DNA of 57,885 nucleotides, taken from an uncultured Collinsella sp. (GTDB taxonomy: Bacteria; Actinomycetota; Coriobacteriia; Coriobacteriales; Coriobacteriaceae). The position numbers and the translations under genes are program-made. A model generated the notes under the pieces. It did not search any database. It worked only from the letters and a program-made list of their open reading frames with translations, and was not told where the DNA came from. Shown one piece after another: positions 50,950-57,885 of this stretch. Position 1 is the stretch's first letter; every line of letters starts with the position of its first letter. Where the stretch lies: contig UQPF01000015.1 of assembly GCA_900542905.1 (NCBI GenBank), forward strand, positions 1-57,885, given 5' to 3'.

Positions 50950-52861
50950 GGCCACTACCGCCGAGCGCGTACGCAACCGCAAGGGCGGCACCATGACGCG
51001 CCTCATCAGAATGCTCTTTGGCTTCTACCCGGTGCTTTTGCCCCTCGTCGTCGCCGGCGTGGTGCTCTGCGCCGTCATCAACTCCATCGGCGCGACGTTT
51101 CTCCAGAGCGCGCTGCAGGTCATCAGCGAATCATGGCAGTCGGGCGACTGGACGGCCGCGCAGCCCAAAATTCTGAAGCTTGTGACTACCCTCGGCTGCA
51201 TCTACGCCGTGGGCGTCGCGTCTTCGCTCTTCTGGAACCGCGCCATGGCCGTCATCACGCAGGGCTCGCTCGAGAAGCTGCGCGAAAAGATGTTCAACCG
51301 CATGCAGGACCTGCCGATCCGCTACTTCGACACGCATCAGCGCGGCGACATCATGAGCCACTACACCAACGATATCGACACGCTGCGCCAAATGATCAGC
51401 CAGTCGCTGCCCAACCTGCTTATGACGATCATCGTCATCGTCACGGTGTTCTTCATCATGCTGTACTACAGCGTTTGGATGTGCCTGGTCATCATTGCCG
51501 GCGTCGCCTTTATGACCTTTATGACCAAGCTCCTCGGATCCAACTCCGCGCGCTTCTTCATTGCACAGCAGACCGAGCTCGGCGTGGTCGAAGGTCATAT
51601 CGAGGAGGTCATGAACGGTCAGAAGGTCGTCAAGGCGTTTTGCCACGAGTCCGCCGCCGAGGCCGATTTCGATGAGCGCAACGAGAAGCTCTTCGAGGTC
51701 TCGCAGAAGGCCAACATGTACGCCAACATCCTCATGCCCGTCCTTATGAACCTGGGCAACCTGCTCTACGTGCTGGTCGCGTTGGCCGGCGGCATCTTCC
51801 TGGCGCTGGGCGTGCCTAACCTGAGCATCTCGGGCATGGCGCTTTCCATCGCCGTCGTGGTACCGTTCCTCAACATGACCAAGCAGTTCTGCGGCCAGAT
51901 CGGCCAGATCTCGCAGCAGATCAACGCCGTGGTCATGGGCCTTGCCGGCGCCGAGCGCATCTTTGAGCTGCTCGACGAGGAGCCCGAGGCCGACGAGGGC
52001 TACGTGACGCTTGTCAACGCGCAGGTCAACCCCGACACTTGGCAGCTCGAGGAGGCCGACCACCACACCGGCATGTGGGCGTGGAAGCATCCGCACCGCG
52101 CGACCGGCGAAATTGAGTACGTGCCGCTGCGTGGCGATCTGGTCATGGACAACGTGGACTTTGGCTACACGCCCGACCACGAGGTGCTGCACGGCGTGTC
52201 CGTGTACGCCAAGCCGGGTCAGAAAGTCGCGTTTGTCGGTGCCACCGGTGCCGGTAAGACGACCATCACCAACCTCATCAACCGTTTCTATGACATCGCC
52301 GACGGCAAGATTCGCTACGACGGCATCAACGTCAACAAGATCCGCAAGGCAGACCTGCGCCGCTCGCTGGGCGTGGTGCTGCAGGACGTGAACCTGTTCA
52401 CCGGCACCGTGATGGATAACATCCGCTACGGCAACCTGGACGCTACCGACGAGGAGTGCATCGCGGCGGCCAAGCTCGCGGGCGCGGATGACTTTATCAC
52501 CCGCCTGCCCGACAGCTACGACACCATGCTCACCGGCAACGGCGCCCAGCTGTCGCAGGGCCAGCGCCAGCTGATCTCGATCGCACGCGCCGCCGTCGCC
52601 GATCCGCCGGCAATGATTCTGGATGAGGCCACGAGCTCCATCGATACCCGCACCGAGGCCATCGTGCAGGCGGGCATGGATAAGCTCATGGAGGGCCGCA
52701 CGACGTTTGTCATCGCGCACCGCCTGTCCACCGTGCGTAACTCCGACGCAATCATCTGTCTGGACCACGGCCGCATCATCGAGCGCGGCAACCACGACGA
52801 GCTTATCGCCAAGCGCGGGTATTACTACCAGCTCTATACCGGAGCGTTTGAGCTGGAGTAG
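50942..52861 (+). CDS. ABC exporter half-transporter with intact catalytic site
   Basis: A 639-residue partner of the preceding gene. Walker A GATGAGKTTITN, Walker B MILDEATSS with the catalytic Glu, and switch VIAHRLSTVR are intact. Its signature is the altered LSQGQRQ. Combined with the first subunit this yields one consensus and one degenerate ATP site, as in LmrCD and TM287/288. The insertion of about 40 residues before the ATPase domain (DTWQLEEADHHTGMWAWKHP) is typical of this subunit. The substrate is likely a drug or lipid. Confidence 0.92.
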   Translation: MSKATTAERVRNRKGGTMTRLIRMLFGFYPVLLPLVVAGVVLCAVINSIGATFLQSALQVISESWQSGDWTAAQPKILKLVTTLGCIYAVGVASSLFWNRAMAVITQGSLEKLREKMFNRMQDLPIRYFDTHQRGDIMSHYTNDIDTLRQMISQSLPNLLMTIIVIVTVFFIMLYYSVWMCLVIIAGVAFMTFMTKLLGSNSARFFIAQQTELGVVEGHIEEVMNGQKVVKAFCHESAAEADFDERNEKLFEVSQKANMYANILMPVLMNLGNLLYVLVALAGGIFLALGVPNLSISGMALSIAVVVPFLNMTKQFCGQIGQISQQINAVVMGLAGAERIFELLDEEPEADEGYVTLVNAQVNPDTWQLEEADHHTGMWAWKHPHRATGEIEYVPLRGDLVMDNVDFGYTPDHEVLHGVSVYAKPGQKVAFVGATGAGKTTITNLINRFYDIADGKIRYDGINVNKIRKADLRRSLGVVLQDVNLFTGTVMDNIRYGNLDATDEECIAAAKLAGADDFITRLPDSYDTMLTGNGAQLSQGQRQLISIARAAVADPPAMILDEATSSIDTRTEAIVQAGMDKLMEGRTTFVIAHRLSTVRNSDAIICLDHGRIIERGNHDELIAKRGYYYQLYTGAFELE

Positions 52862-52887
52862 CTCAAAACAGCCCCTACGCTCCCAAC

Positions 52888-52991
52888 GGACCTCCCCGAG
52901 GGAGACGGGGTGTTTACTCCGTGCTCAAACATTCTCGCTTCGCTGCGAAACTGCGCGCGGAGCAAACACCCCGTCTCCCTCGGGGAGGTCC
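52888..52991. repeat. large palindrome with 34-bp arms
   Basis: Arms 52888-52921 and 52958-52991 match in 33 of 34 positions. The 36-base loop contains TTCGC-T-GCGAA. It lies 27 bases after the exporter stop, between convergent transcription units. There is no U-tract, and a conventional terminator follows at 53031. Confidence 0.85.
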
Positions 52992-53030
52992 TACGCACAC
53001 AGTCTTTTCTCGCAGCCTGAAAAGAAGTGG

Positions 53031-53065
53031 TGAGGCCCTGGCCGTTTGGCCAGGGCCTCATTTTG
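53031..53065 (+). terminator. terminator of the ABC exporter operon
   Basis: TGAGGCCCTGGCC (53031-53043) pairs perfectly with GGCCAGGGCCTCA (53048-53060) around GTTT, followed by TTTTGT. Confidence 0.9.
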
Positions 53066-53096
53066 TAAGGAGTCAAAAAGCCCCGTCCCAAATGAG

Positions 53097-53975
53097 CTAT
53101 TTGAGAAGTTGTGCCATGGCGTTGACGAATTTTTGGACTTGGAGGGTGGGCTCGAGCGGATAGTGCAAAAAGACCGGCACCTCGCGACCGCATAGGAACG
53201 GCACGCCCACAAAGGCCGGGTGTACCCCCGACCATGCGCCGCAGGTGAGCACCGCGTCGCCCTTTTCCTCTGCCTCGTTAAAGAGCGCAAAGTCAAAGCT
53301 GTCCACGTCGATCACGTCAACGCCGCCGTCGGCCAGAAGGTCGATGCGCAGGCTGTCCATTGCGTCGTTGCCGTGGCGGAGCACGCGCAGACGCATGCCC
53401 TCCAGGTCGGCAACCGTAATGCGATTCTTGCGCGCCAGCGGGCTTGTGCGCGGCAGGTCGATATAAAACGGCACGTTGACAATGCGGAGCTTTTGGCAGG
53501 CATCACCCCAGCGTGGGGTAGAAAAACTCGACTGCACCACATCGACCTCGCGGCCCAAGCTGCGCATGACGGATTCGCGCTCGTCATAGAGGTCGCTCAC
53601 CGGCACGATTTCAAATCGCAACGACGGTTCCAGATCGTGGATGCCCGACCACATCGACAGCGTTTGGCGCCCCGGGCACATCATCGACACGCCCAGGCGC
53701 ACAGCACCGCCATCGCCCGCGGCGCGTCGAGCACGGCGCAACGCATCCTCGGACTGGCGCATGATCGAGCGCGCGTCGTCCACCAGCAGCGCGCCGGCCG
53801 GCGTCACCTTGACACCCGAGTGCGAGCGTTCGAACAGCGTGATGCCGAACTCGGCCTCGAAACCCGACACCTGCTTGACGAGCGCCGGAGTCGACACGCG
53901 CAATTTTGCCGCCGCACGCGAGAAGCTTCCCAGCTCCGCGGCGGCCGATATGGCCTCAAGTCGTCGATCGTACAC
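53097..53975 (-). CDS. LysR-family transcriptional regulator
   Basis: A 292-residue regulator. The N-terminal winged helix YDRRLEAISAAAELGSFSRA continues into AKLRVSTPALVKQVSGFEAE. The effector-binding domain starts near residue 85 with VRLGVSMMCPGR. GTG 53975 follows GGGAG at a spacing of six and gives the usual LysR start; ATG 54008 would add 11 residues. It is divergent from the SDR-MFS-oxidoreductase operon and probably controls it through the sites at 54025-54152. The inducer is unknown. Confidence 0.88.
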   Translation of the reverse strand: MYDRRLEAISAAAELGSFSRAAAKLRVSTPALVKQVSGFEAEFGITLFERSHSGVKVTPAGALLVDDARSIMRQSEDALRRARRAAGDGGAVRLGVSMMCPGRQTLSMWSGIHDLEPSLRFEIVPVSDLYDERESVMRSLGREVDVVQSSFSTPRWGDACQKLRIVNVPFYIDLPRTSPLARKNRITVADLEGMRLRVLRHGNDAMDSLRIDLLADGGVDVIDVDSFDFALFNEAEEKGDAVLTCGAWSGVHPAFVGVPFLCGREVPVFLHYPLEPTLQVQKFVNAMAQLLK

Positions 53976-54024
53976 GTCAATCTCCCGTTTTCGCGCCCGT
54001 GGCCACATAGCGCCACAGGGGGTT

Positions 54025-54152
54025 GTTTTCGCAGGTCACGCGCTCAATTGAACATAAACTGCATCGCACAGTGTAAACCTACGGTTAACGCCATTCTAAC
54101 AAATATGCAATTCACCTGCGCAAATGCAAAGCATACGATAACCTGCGAAAAC
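54025..54152. promoter_or_regulatory. LysR-type binding region between divergent genes
   Basis: GTTTTCGCAGGT (54025-54036) is the exact inverse of ACCTGCGAAAAC (54141-54152). Between them lies the near-palindrome GTAAACC-TAC-GGTTAAC (54073-54089), which has the T-N11-A symmetry of LysR sites. A further half-site CACCTGCGCAAA begins at 54115. Looping between the outer sites is possible. Confidence 0.5.
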
Positions 54153-54208
54153 CACGTGGGTCGATTAATGGGAACGGCCCACCGGGAGGCACAAGAAGGG
54201 AAGTTCCT

Positions 54209-55090
54209 ATGAGCAATTGGCTTAAGCTCGAGGGCGATGTCTGCGCCGTGACCGGCGCGCTCGGCGGTATGGGCGTCGAGATTTGCCGCGAGTTCGCCCG
54301 CAACGGCGCCAACGTCGTCCTGCTCGACCTGGACGAGGAGAAGGTCAAGGCCGCTGCCGCCGACCTTGCTGCCGAGTTTGGCATCCACGCCGAGGGTTAC
54401 AAGATGAACGCCACCGACGAGGCCGAGGTTCAGGCTGCCGTCGACGCCACCATCGCCAACTTCGGCCGTGTCGACGTCCTCGTCAACACCGCCGGCATCC
54501 TGCGCTTCGCAGCCATGGAGGACCTGCCGCTCTCCGACTGGAACGAGGTCATCAACGTCAACCTCACCGGCTACTTCATCACCTCGCAGCGCTTTGGTCG
54601 CGAAATGATCAAGGCTGGCCAGGGTCGCCTGGTGCACATCTCGACCGTTGCCAGCCACTCCCCCGAGACGTTCTCGGGCGTGTACAGCTCCACCAAGGCC
54701 GGCGTCAACATGATGTCCAAGATGCTCGCCGCCGAGTGGGGCCCCTACGGCGTGCGCTCCAACTGCGTCGAGCCCTGCTTTGTTAAGACCCCGATGTCGG
54801 CGAGCTTTTACGCCGACCCCGAGGTCGAGAAGAGCCGCAGCCGCCTCATCGCCACGCGCCGCATCGGCGAGGTCAGTGATATCGCCAACGCCGTCATGTT
54901 CCTGGCGTCCAAGCGCTCGGACTTTACCACCGGCGACGCCATCAAGGTCGATGGCGGCTTCTCCAATATGATGGGCGACCTCACCGCCAAGCCCGGCGGC
55001 CGTCGAGCCTTTGCCGACAACTACCTCAAGAACAAGGGTGTCGAGCTTTGGTCCGACGAGTCTGGCGTCGCAAAGCCCACTGACCAGTAA
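54209..55090 (+). CDS. short-chain dehydrogenase/reductase
   Basis: A 293-residue classical SDR. The nucleotide loop is TGALGGMGVEI, the structural NTAG lies in VDVLVNTAGIL, and the catalytic Ser, Tyr and Lys are in HISTVASHS...VYSSTKAG. Asp at the end of strand 2 (VVLLDLDEEK) predicts NAD over NADP. The C-terminus is about 35 residues longer than minimal SDRs. It resembles sugar-acid, polyol or hydroxysteroid dehydrogenases without a specific match. It is first in a three-gene operon with an MFS carrier and a Gfo/Idh oxidoreductase. Confidence 0.87.
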   Translation: MSNWLKLEGDVCAVTGALGGMGVEICREFARNGANVVLLDLDEEKVKAAAADLAAEFGIHAEGYKMNATDEAEVQAAVDATIANFGRVDVLVNTAGILRFAAMEDLPLSDWNEVINVNLTGYFITSQRFGREMIKAGQGRLVHISTVASHSPETFSGVYSSTKAGVNMMSKMLAAEWGPYGVRSNCVEPCFVKTPMSASFYADPEVEKSRSRLIATRRIGEVSDIANAVMFLASKRSDFTTGDAIKVDGGFSNMMGDLTAKPGGRRAFADNYLKNKGVELWSDESGVAKPTDQ

Positions 55091-55155
55091 ACCAGCCTGA
55101 CAGGGAGGCTCGCGGTGACGCCTGCCCCTCCCCCGCATCGATTAGAAAGAGTCCA

Positions 55156-56412
55156 ATGGCTTCCACCAACTCCAACAAGGGTCGCGCCGTCGTGCTTTCC
55201 GCCGCGTGCGTCACCATGTTCTTCATCAGCTCCATCGCGCTGTATTCCGTCGTGAGCAAGAACCTGCTCGCCGTCTACCCCGAGTGGTCCAGCGCTCTTA
55301 CCTGGGCTTTCCCGGTCTTTCAGACCATCATGGCCGTAACGGGCATCTTCGCCGGCCGCATCTCCGATAAGATCGGCCCGCGCAACGTCGTGATCGCCGC
55401 CGCCGTGTGCTACGGCCTGGGCTGGTTCATGTCCGGCACCGTTACCGAGCCGTGGCAGTTCTACCTGTGGTTCTCGCTCGTCGCCGCCATCGGCAACGGC
55501 CTGGGCTACAACCCGGCGCTCACCACCGGCCAAAAGTGGTTCATCGACAAGAAGGGTCTCGCCTCCGGCATCACCCTGGCCGCTTCGACCGCCGGCCCCG
55601 CCGTGCTGTCCCCGGTGCTCGCCTCGCTGCTCATCCCGAGCCTGGGCATCTTTGGCGCCCTTAAGGCGCTCGGCGTCATTTTCTTTGTGACAATCGCCGC
55701 CTCCGCCCTGTTCCTGAAGGCCCCCGAGGCCGGCTGGCTGCCCGAGGGCTTCGAGGCCCCCAAGGGTGGCGCACATGCCGGCACCTTCGGCGACCTCACC
55801 CCGGGCGAGATGGTCAAGACCCCGCGCTTCTGGGTCCTCATCGTCACCTTCGCCTTTGCCGCCACCGCGGGCACCCTGCTCGTGGGCAAGGTTGCCTCCA
55901 TCGCCGCCGTCCAGCTCTTCGCCGACCCCACGAGCGCCGCGGCCGTCGCCCTCGGCGGCGTGGTCGTCTCCGTCAACACCTGCGCCAACCTGGTCGGCCG
56001 TCTGTCCTTTGGCCAGATCATCGACAAGCTCGGCGCCTATAAGTCGCTGCTCATCAGCCTTGTCGTCACCATCGTCGCACTCGTCATCATGTCGATGAGC
56101 TTTACGCAGAGCATGTTCTTTGTGGCGCTCGCCCTGCTCGGCTTTAGCTTTGGCGCTCTGCTCGTCATCTACCCGCCGCTCACCGGTGGCGCCTTTGGCA
56201 CCAGCAACATCGGCGTCAACTACGGCATCATGTTTTTGGGTTATGCCGCTTCCACCTGGATCAGCCAGCCCATCACCGCCGTGCTGTATCACGCCGAGGC
56301 CGGCAGCGCCGCCTACCAGCAGTCCTTCTACGGCGCCATTGTGATCGCCGCCATCGCCGTCGTGCTCACCGTCTACATGATGGTCTCCGACAGCAAGAAG
56401 AAGTCCGCCTAG
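55156..56412 (+). CDS. MFS transporter, OFA (oxalate/formate antiporter-like) family
   Basis: A 418-residue, 12-helix carrier. The OFA pattern is seen in GRISDKIGPRNVVIAAAVCY, GNGLGYNPALTTGQKWFIDK, GLASGITLAASTAG and the C-terminal GAFGTSNIGVNYGIMFLGYA. OFA carriers exchange or import small organic anions. Here it probably moves the substrate or product of the flanking dehydrogenases. It is preceded by a 65-base gap with AGAAAGAG. Confidence 0.88.
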   Translation: MASTNSNKGRAVVLSAACVTMFFISSIALYSVVSKNLLAVYPEWSSALTWAFPVFQTIMAVTGIFAGRISDKIGPRNVVIAAAVCYGLGWFMSGTVTEPWQFYLWFSLVAAIGNGLGYNPALTTGQKWFIDKKGLASGITLAASTAGPAVLSPVLASLLIPSLGIFGALKALGVIFFVTIAASALFLKAPEAGWLPEGFEAPKGGAHAGTFGDLTPGEMVKTPRFWVLIVTFAFAATAGTLLVGKVASIAAVQLFADPTSAAAVALGGVVVSVNTCANLVGRLSFGQIIDKLGAYKSLLISLVVTIVALVIMSMSFTQSMFFVALALLGFSFGALLVIYPPLTGGAFGTSNIGVNYGIMFLGYAASTWISQPITAVLYHAEAGSAAYQQSFYGAIVIAAIAVVLTVYMMVSDSKKKSA

Positions 56413-56419
56413 TTTTACC

Positions 56420-56452
56420 GATGCGACAAAGGGACAGCCCCTTTGTCGCATC
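56420..56452. repeat. TGYGRCAAAGG palindrome, copy
   Basis: GATGCGACAAAGGG (56420-56433) pairs perfectly with CCCTTTGTCGCATC (56439-56452), between the MFS and Gfo/Idh genes. Confidence 0.75.
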
Positions 56453-56481
56453 CCACCGGTCACCAGTATTAAGGAGTCGAA

Positions 56482-57522
56482 ATGTCTGAGCTCAACCCCG
56501 TCCGCATTGCCGTCATCGGCGCCGGCGCCATGGGCCGCAACCACATCCGCTTTGTCACCGAGGAGCCCGAGGCCGAGCTCGTCGCCATCGCCGACGCCTT
56601 TGAGGGCGCCCGCGCCACGGCCGAGGCCGCCGGCGTGCCGTTCTTTACCGATCCCGCCCAGATGATGGACGAGGTCAAGCCCGAGGCCGTCATCATCGCC
56701 ACCCCCAACGACCTGCACCTGGGCGTTGCTCGCGAGGCCATCAAGCGCAACATCGTGCCGCTGGTCGAAAAGCCGATCTCCAACGATCTTGAGGATGCCC
56801 AGGCCTTCGCCGCCGAGGCCGAGACCGCCGGTGTGCCCGTGCTCGTGGGTCAGCACCGTCGCCACAACCCCTTCGTCAACAAGGCCAAGGAGATCATCGA
56901 GTCCGGCGAGCTGGGCAAGCTCACCGTGTCGAGCTTCCACTACATGATCTATAAGAACGACGAGTACTTCGATGTCGAGTGGCGCCGCAAGAAGGGTGCT
57001 GGCCCGATCCTGGTCAACCTGGTGCACGACGTCGACCTGCTCCGCTACCTGTTGGGCGAGCCCGTTGCCGTCCAGGGCATGCAGTCCAGCGCCGCCCGCG
57101 GTTTTGAGACCGAGGACTCCGCCGTGGTCAACGTCCGCTTTGCCGATGGCGCGCTCGCGAGCATGACCATCTCCGACGCCACCGCCAGCCCCTGGAACTG
57201 GGAGGCAACCGCTCGCGAGGATCCGCAGTACCGCCCCTTCGACGCTGACGCCTACTTTATCGGCGGAACCTTGGGCGCCCTGTCGCTGCCCCGCCTGCAC
57301 CAGTTCTCCTACGACGGCGCCTCTAACTGGCACAAGCCGCTGCAGATGGAGATTCCGGCCGTCGACCCGGCGCTTCCCCACAAGATGCAGCTCAAGCACT
57401 TTGTGAAGGTCGTCCGCCGCGAGGTCGAGCCCGTCGTGACGCCGGCCGACAACGTCAAGACGCTCACGCTTCTCAACGCCGTCAAGGAGGCCGCCGAGAC
57501 CGGCCAGCTCGTCGAGCTGTAA
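56482..57522 (+). CDS. Gfo/Idh/MocA-family oxidoreductase
   Basis: A 346-residue NAD(P)-dependent dehydrogenase. The N-terminal Rossmann fold has RIAVIGAGAMGRNHIRF, ATPNDLHLGVAREAI and the catalytic-Lys motif LVEKPIS; the C-terminal alpha/beta domain has GPILVNLVHDVDLLRYLLGEP with the conserved Asp/His. Family members oxidise inositol, sugars or sugar acids. With the SDR and the anion carrier it suggests a small sugar or sugar-acid catabolic pathway under LysR control. AAGGAG precedes the ATG. Confidence 0.9.
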   Translation: MSELNPVRIAVIGAGAMGRNHIRFVTEEPEAELVAIADAFEGARATAEAAGVPFFTDPAQMMDEVKPEAVIIATPNDLHLGVAREAIKRNIVPLVEKPISNDLEDAQAFAAEAETAGVPVLVGQHRRHNPFVNKAKEIIESGELGKLTVSSFHYMIYKNDEYFDVEWRRKKGAGPILVNLVHDVDLLRYLLGEPVAVQGMQSSAARGFETEDSAVVNVRFADGALASMTISDATASPWNWEATAREDPQYRPFDADAYFIGGTLGALSLPRLHQFSYDGASNWHKPLQMEIPAVDPALPHKMQLKHFVKVVRREVEPVVTPADNVKTLTLLNAVKEAAETGQLVEL

Positions 57523-57595
57523 CGCCTTAAGAGCGGCCGCGACAGAAACCCCATGCCGAGCCCCTCGGTCCGCCACAAATAAGCCCCTCTTCTTT

Positions 57596-57630
57596 GCCCC
57601 GCGAGCAGCCTCCTGCCCGCGGGGCTTTTT
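57596..57630 (+). terminator. terminator of the LysR-controlled operon
   Basis: GCCCCGCG (57596-57603) pairs with CGCGGGGC (57618-57625), followed by TTTTT. Confidence 0.9.
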
Positions 57631-57781
57631 GCTACTTCGCTGACGATTTTTCTGAGATGGGGGCCTTTTTGCACCTCAGCTTGATTCGTTCGCCACGAAA
57701 GCGGCCTATCTACTACGTTTAACCGATCGCCCTCAACCATGCCAAATTTCGCGGAATAAAAACCGACGCTCCTATAAGTTG

Positions 57782-57885
57782 TCAAGAGGCAGTTTGCGGG
57801 AGCGCTCTCTCCAATTCGCACAGGAGCTCGTAATACCTCCTCTCCAGTTTCGTCGACCGCCGTTTCCCCCGTTCCAAGTGCCCGA
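57782..57885 (-). CDS. C-terminal end of a gene running off the right edge
   Basis: The minus-strand frame entering at 57885 reads to a TGA at 57782-57784 and ends in RRYYELLCELERALPQTAS, a charged helical composition consistent with coding. Only about 33 residues are inside the window, too few to name a family. The 57631-57781 stretch between it and the terminator shows nothing recognisable. Confidence 0.4.
   Translation of the reverse strand, partial: GHLERGKRRSTKLERRYYELLCELERALPQTAS

Noticed and set aside
49186..51006. 606-residue minus-strand frame opposite the first ABC exporter gene
   Set aside because: Antisense shadow; the plus strand encodes an unmistakable ABC exporter.
52888..52991. 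Simple intrinsic terminator
   Set aside because: No T-run on either side and arms far too long; a standard terminator sits at 53031-53065.
55021..57576. 851-residue minus-strand frame across the SDR, MFS and Gfo/Idh genes
   Set aside because: Runs antisense through three clearly recognised genes; Gly, Asp and His rich composition without domains. An artefact of high third-position GC.
57309..57821. 170-residue minus-strand frame at the right edge
   Set aside because: Overlaps the end of the Gfo/Idh gene and its terminator and has no domain. A different minus-strand frame (57782 onward) looks more like real coding sequence.

Overview
The window is a GC-rich chromosome segment (roughly 60% G+C) from a Gram-positive bacterium, most likely a gut member of the Coriobacteriia close to Collinsella. 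This rests on the GC content, a LytR-CpsA-Psr wall enzyme, a giant LPXTG-type adhesin, GTG/TTG starts behind strong ribosome binding sites, a complete F-type ATP synthase operon and several families of intergenic palindromes. The genus is an inference.

Layout. 1-4.5 kb: phosphohexomutase, a DtxR/MntR-type regulator with homocysteine methyltransferase, and divergent peptidase T. 4.8-14.4 kb: LCP protein, murA and the ATP synthase operon (a small membrane protein, then atpB-E-F-H-A-G-D-C), all on the minus strand. 14.6-21.5 kb: upp, a Sua5-like gene with glpK, a HigBA-type toxin-antitoxin pair, and prfA with a prmC that carries a large insertion. 21.8-29.2 kb: a transposase remnant and a 2,288-residue surface adhesin. 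Its reading frame passes through a run of nine G close to the start codon, as expected of a phase-variable gene. 29.3-36.9 kb: M20 peptidase, polar amino acid ABC importer, aldose epimerase, a membrane-anchored unknown and a MerR regulator. 37.0-41.9 kb: an aromatic-acid decarboxylase module of UbiX, UbiD, an SLC13-type carrier and a fusion of an LpdD-like domain to an isopentenyl-diphosphate-isomerase-like Nudix domain. 42.0-48.2 kb: MFS exporter, two DUF4143 ATPases flanking a low-molecular-weight phosphatase, a TIGR04076 protein and a pyridoxal kinase. 48.5-52.9 kb: MarR plus a heterodimeric ABC exporter. 53.1-57.5 kb: LysR divergent from an SDR-MFS-Gfo/Idh catabolic operon. A partial gene runs off the right edge.

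The strongest undescribed signals are between genes. (1) Three copies of a ~150-nt element (4.69, 20.31 and 48.38 kb) fold into the same multi-stem structure while the stem sequences differ by compensatory changes. Each ends in the same 12-bp hairpin and each follows a smaller stem element with a conserved GTCCCCAA core. (2) Both DUF4143 ATPase genes are preceded by three repeat units at exactly 33-bp spacing, although the repeat sequences are unrelated. (3) The LpdD-Idi fusion links prenyl-FMN handling to supply of its prenyl donor within a UbiD/UbiX locus. (4) The G9 tract in the adhesin gene.

No rRNA, tRNA or CRISPR array was found. All coordinates and motifs were read by eye from the sequence; no database search was run.
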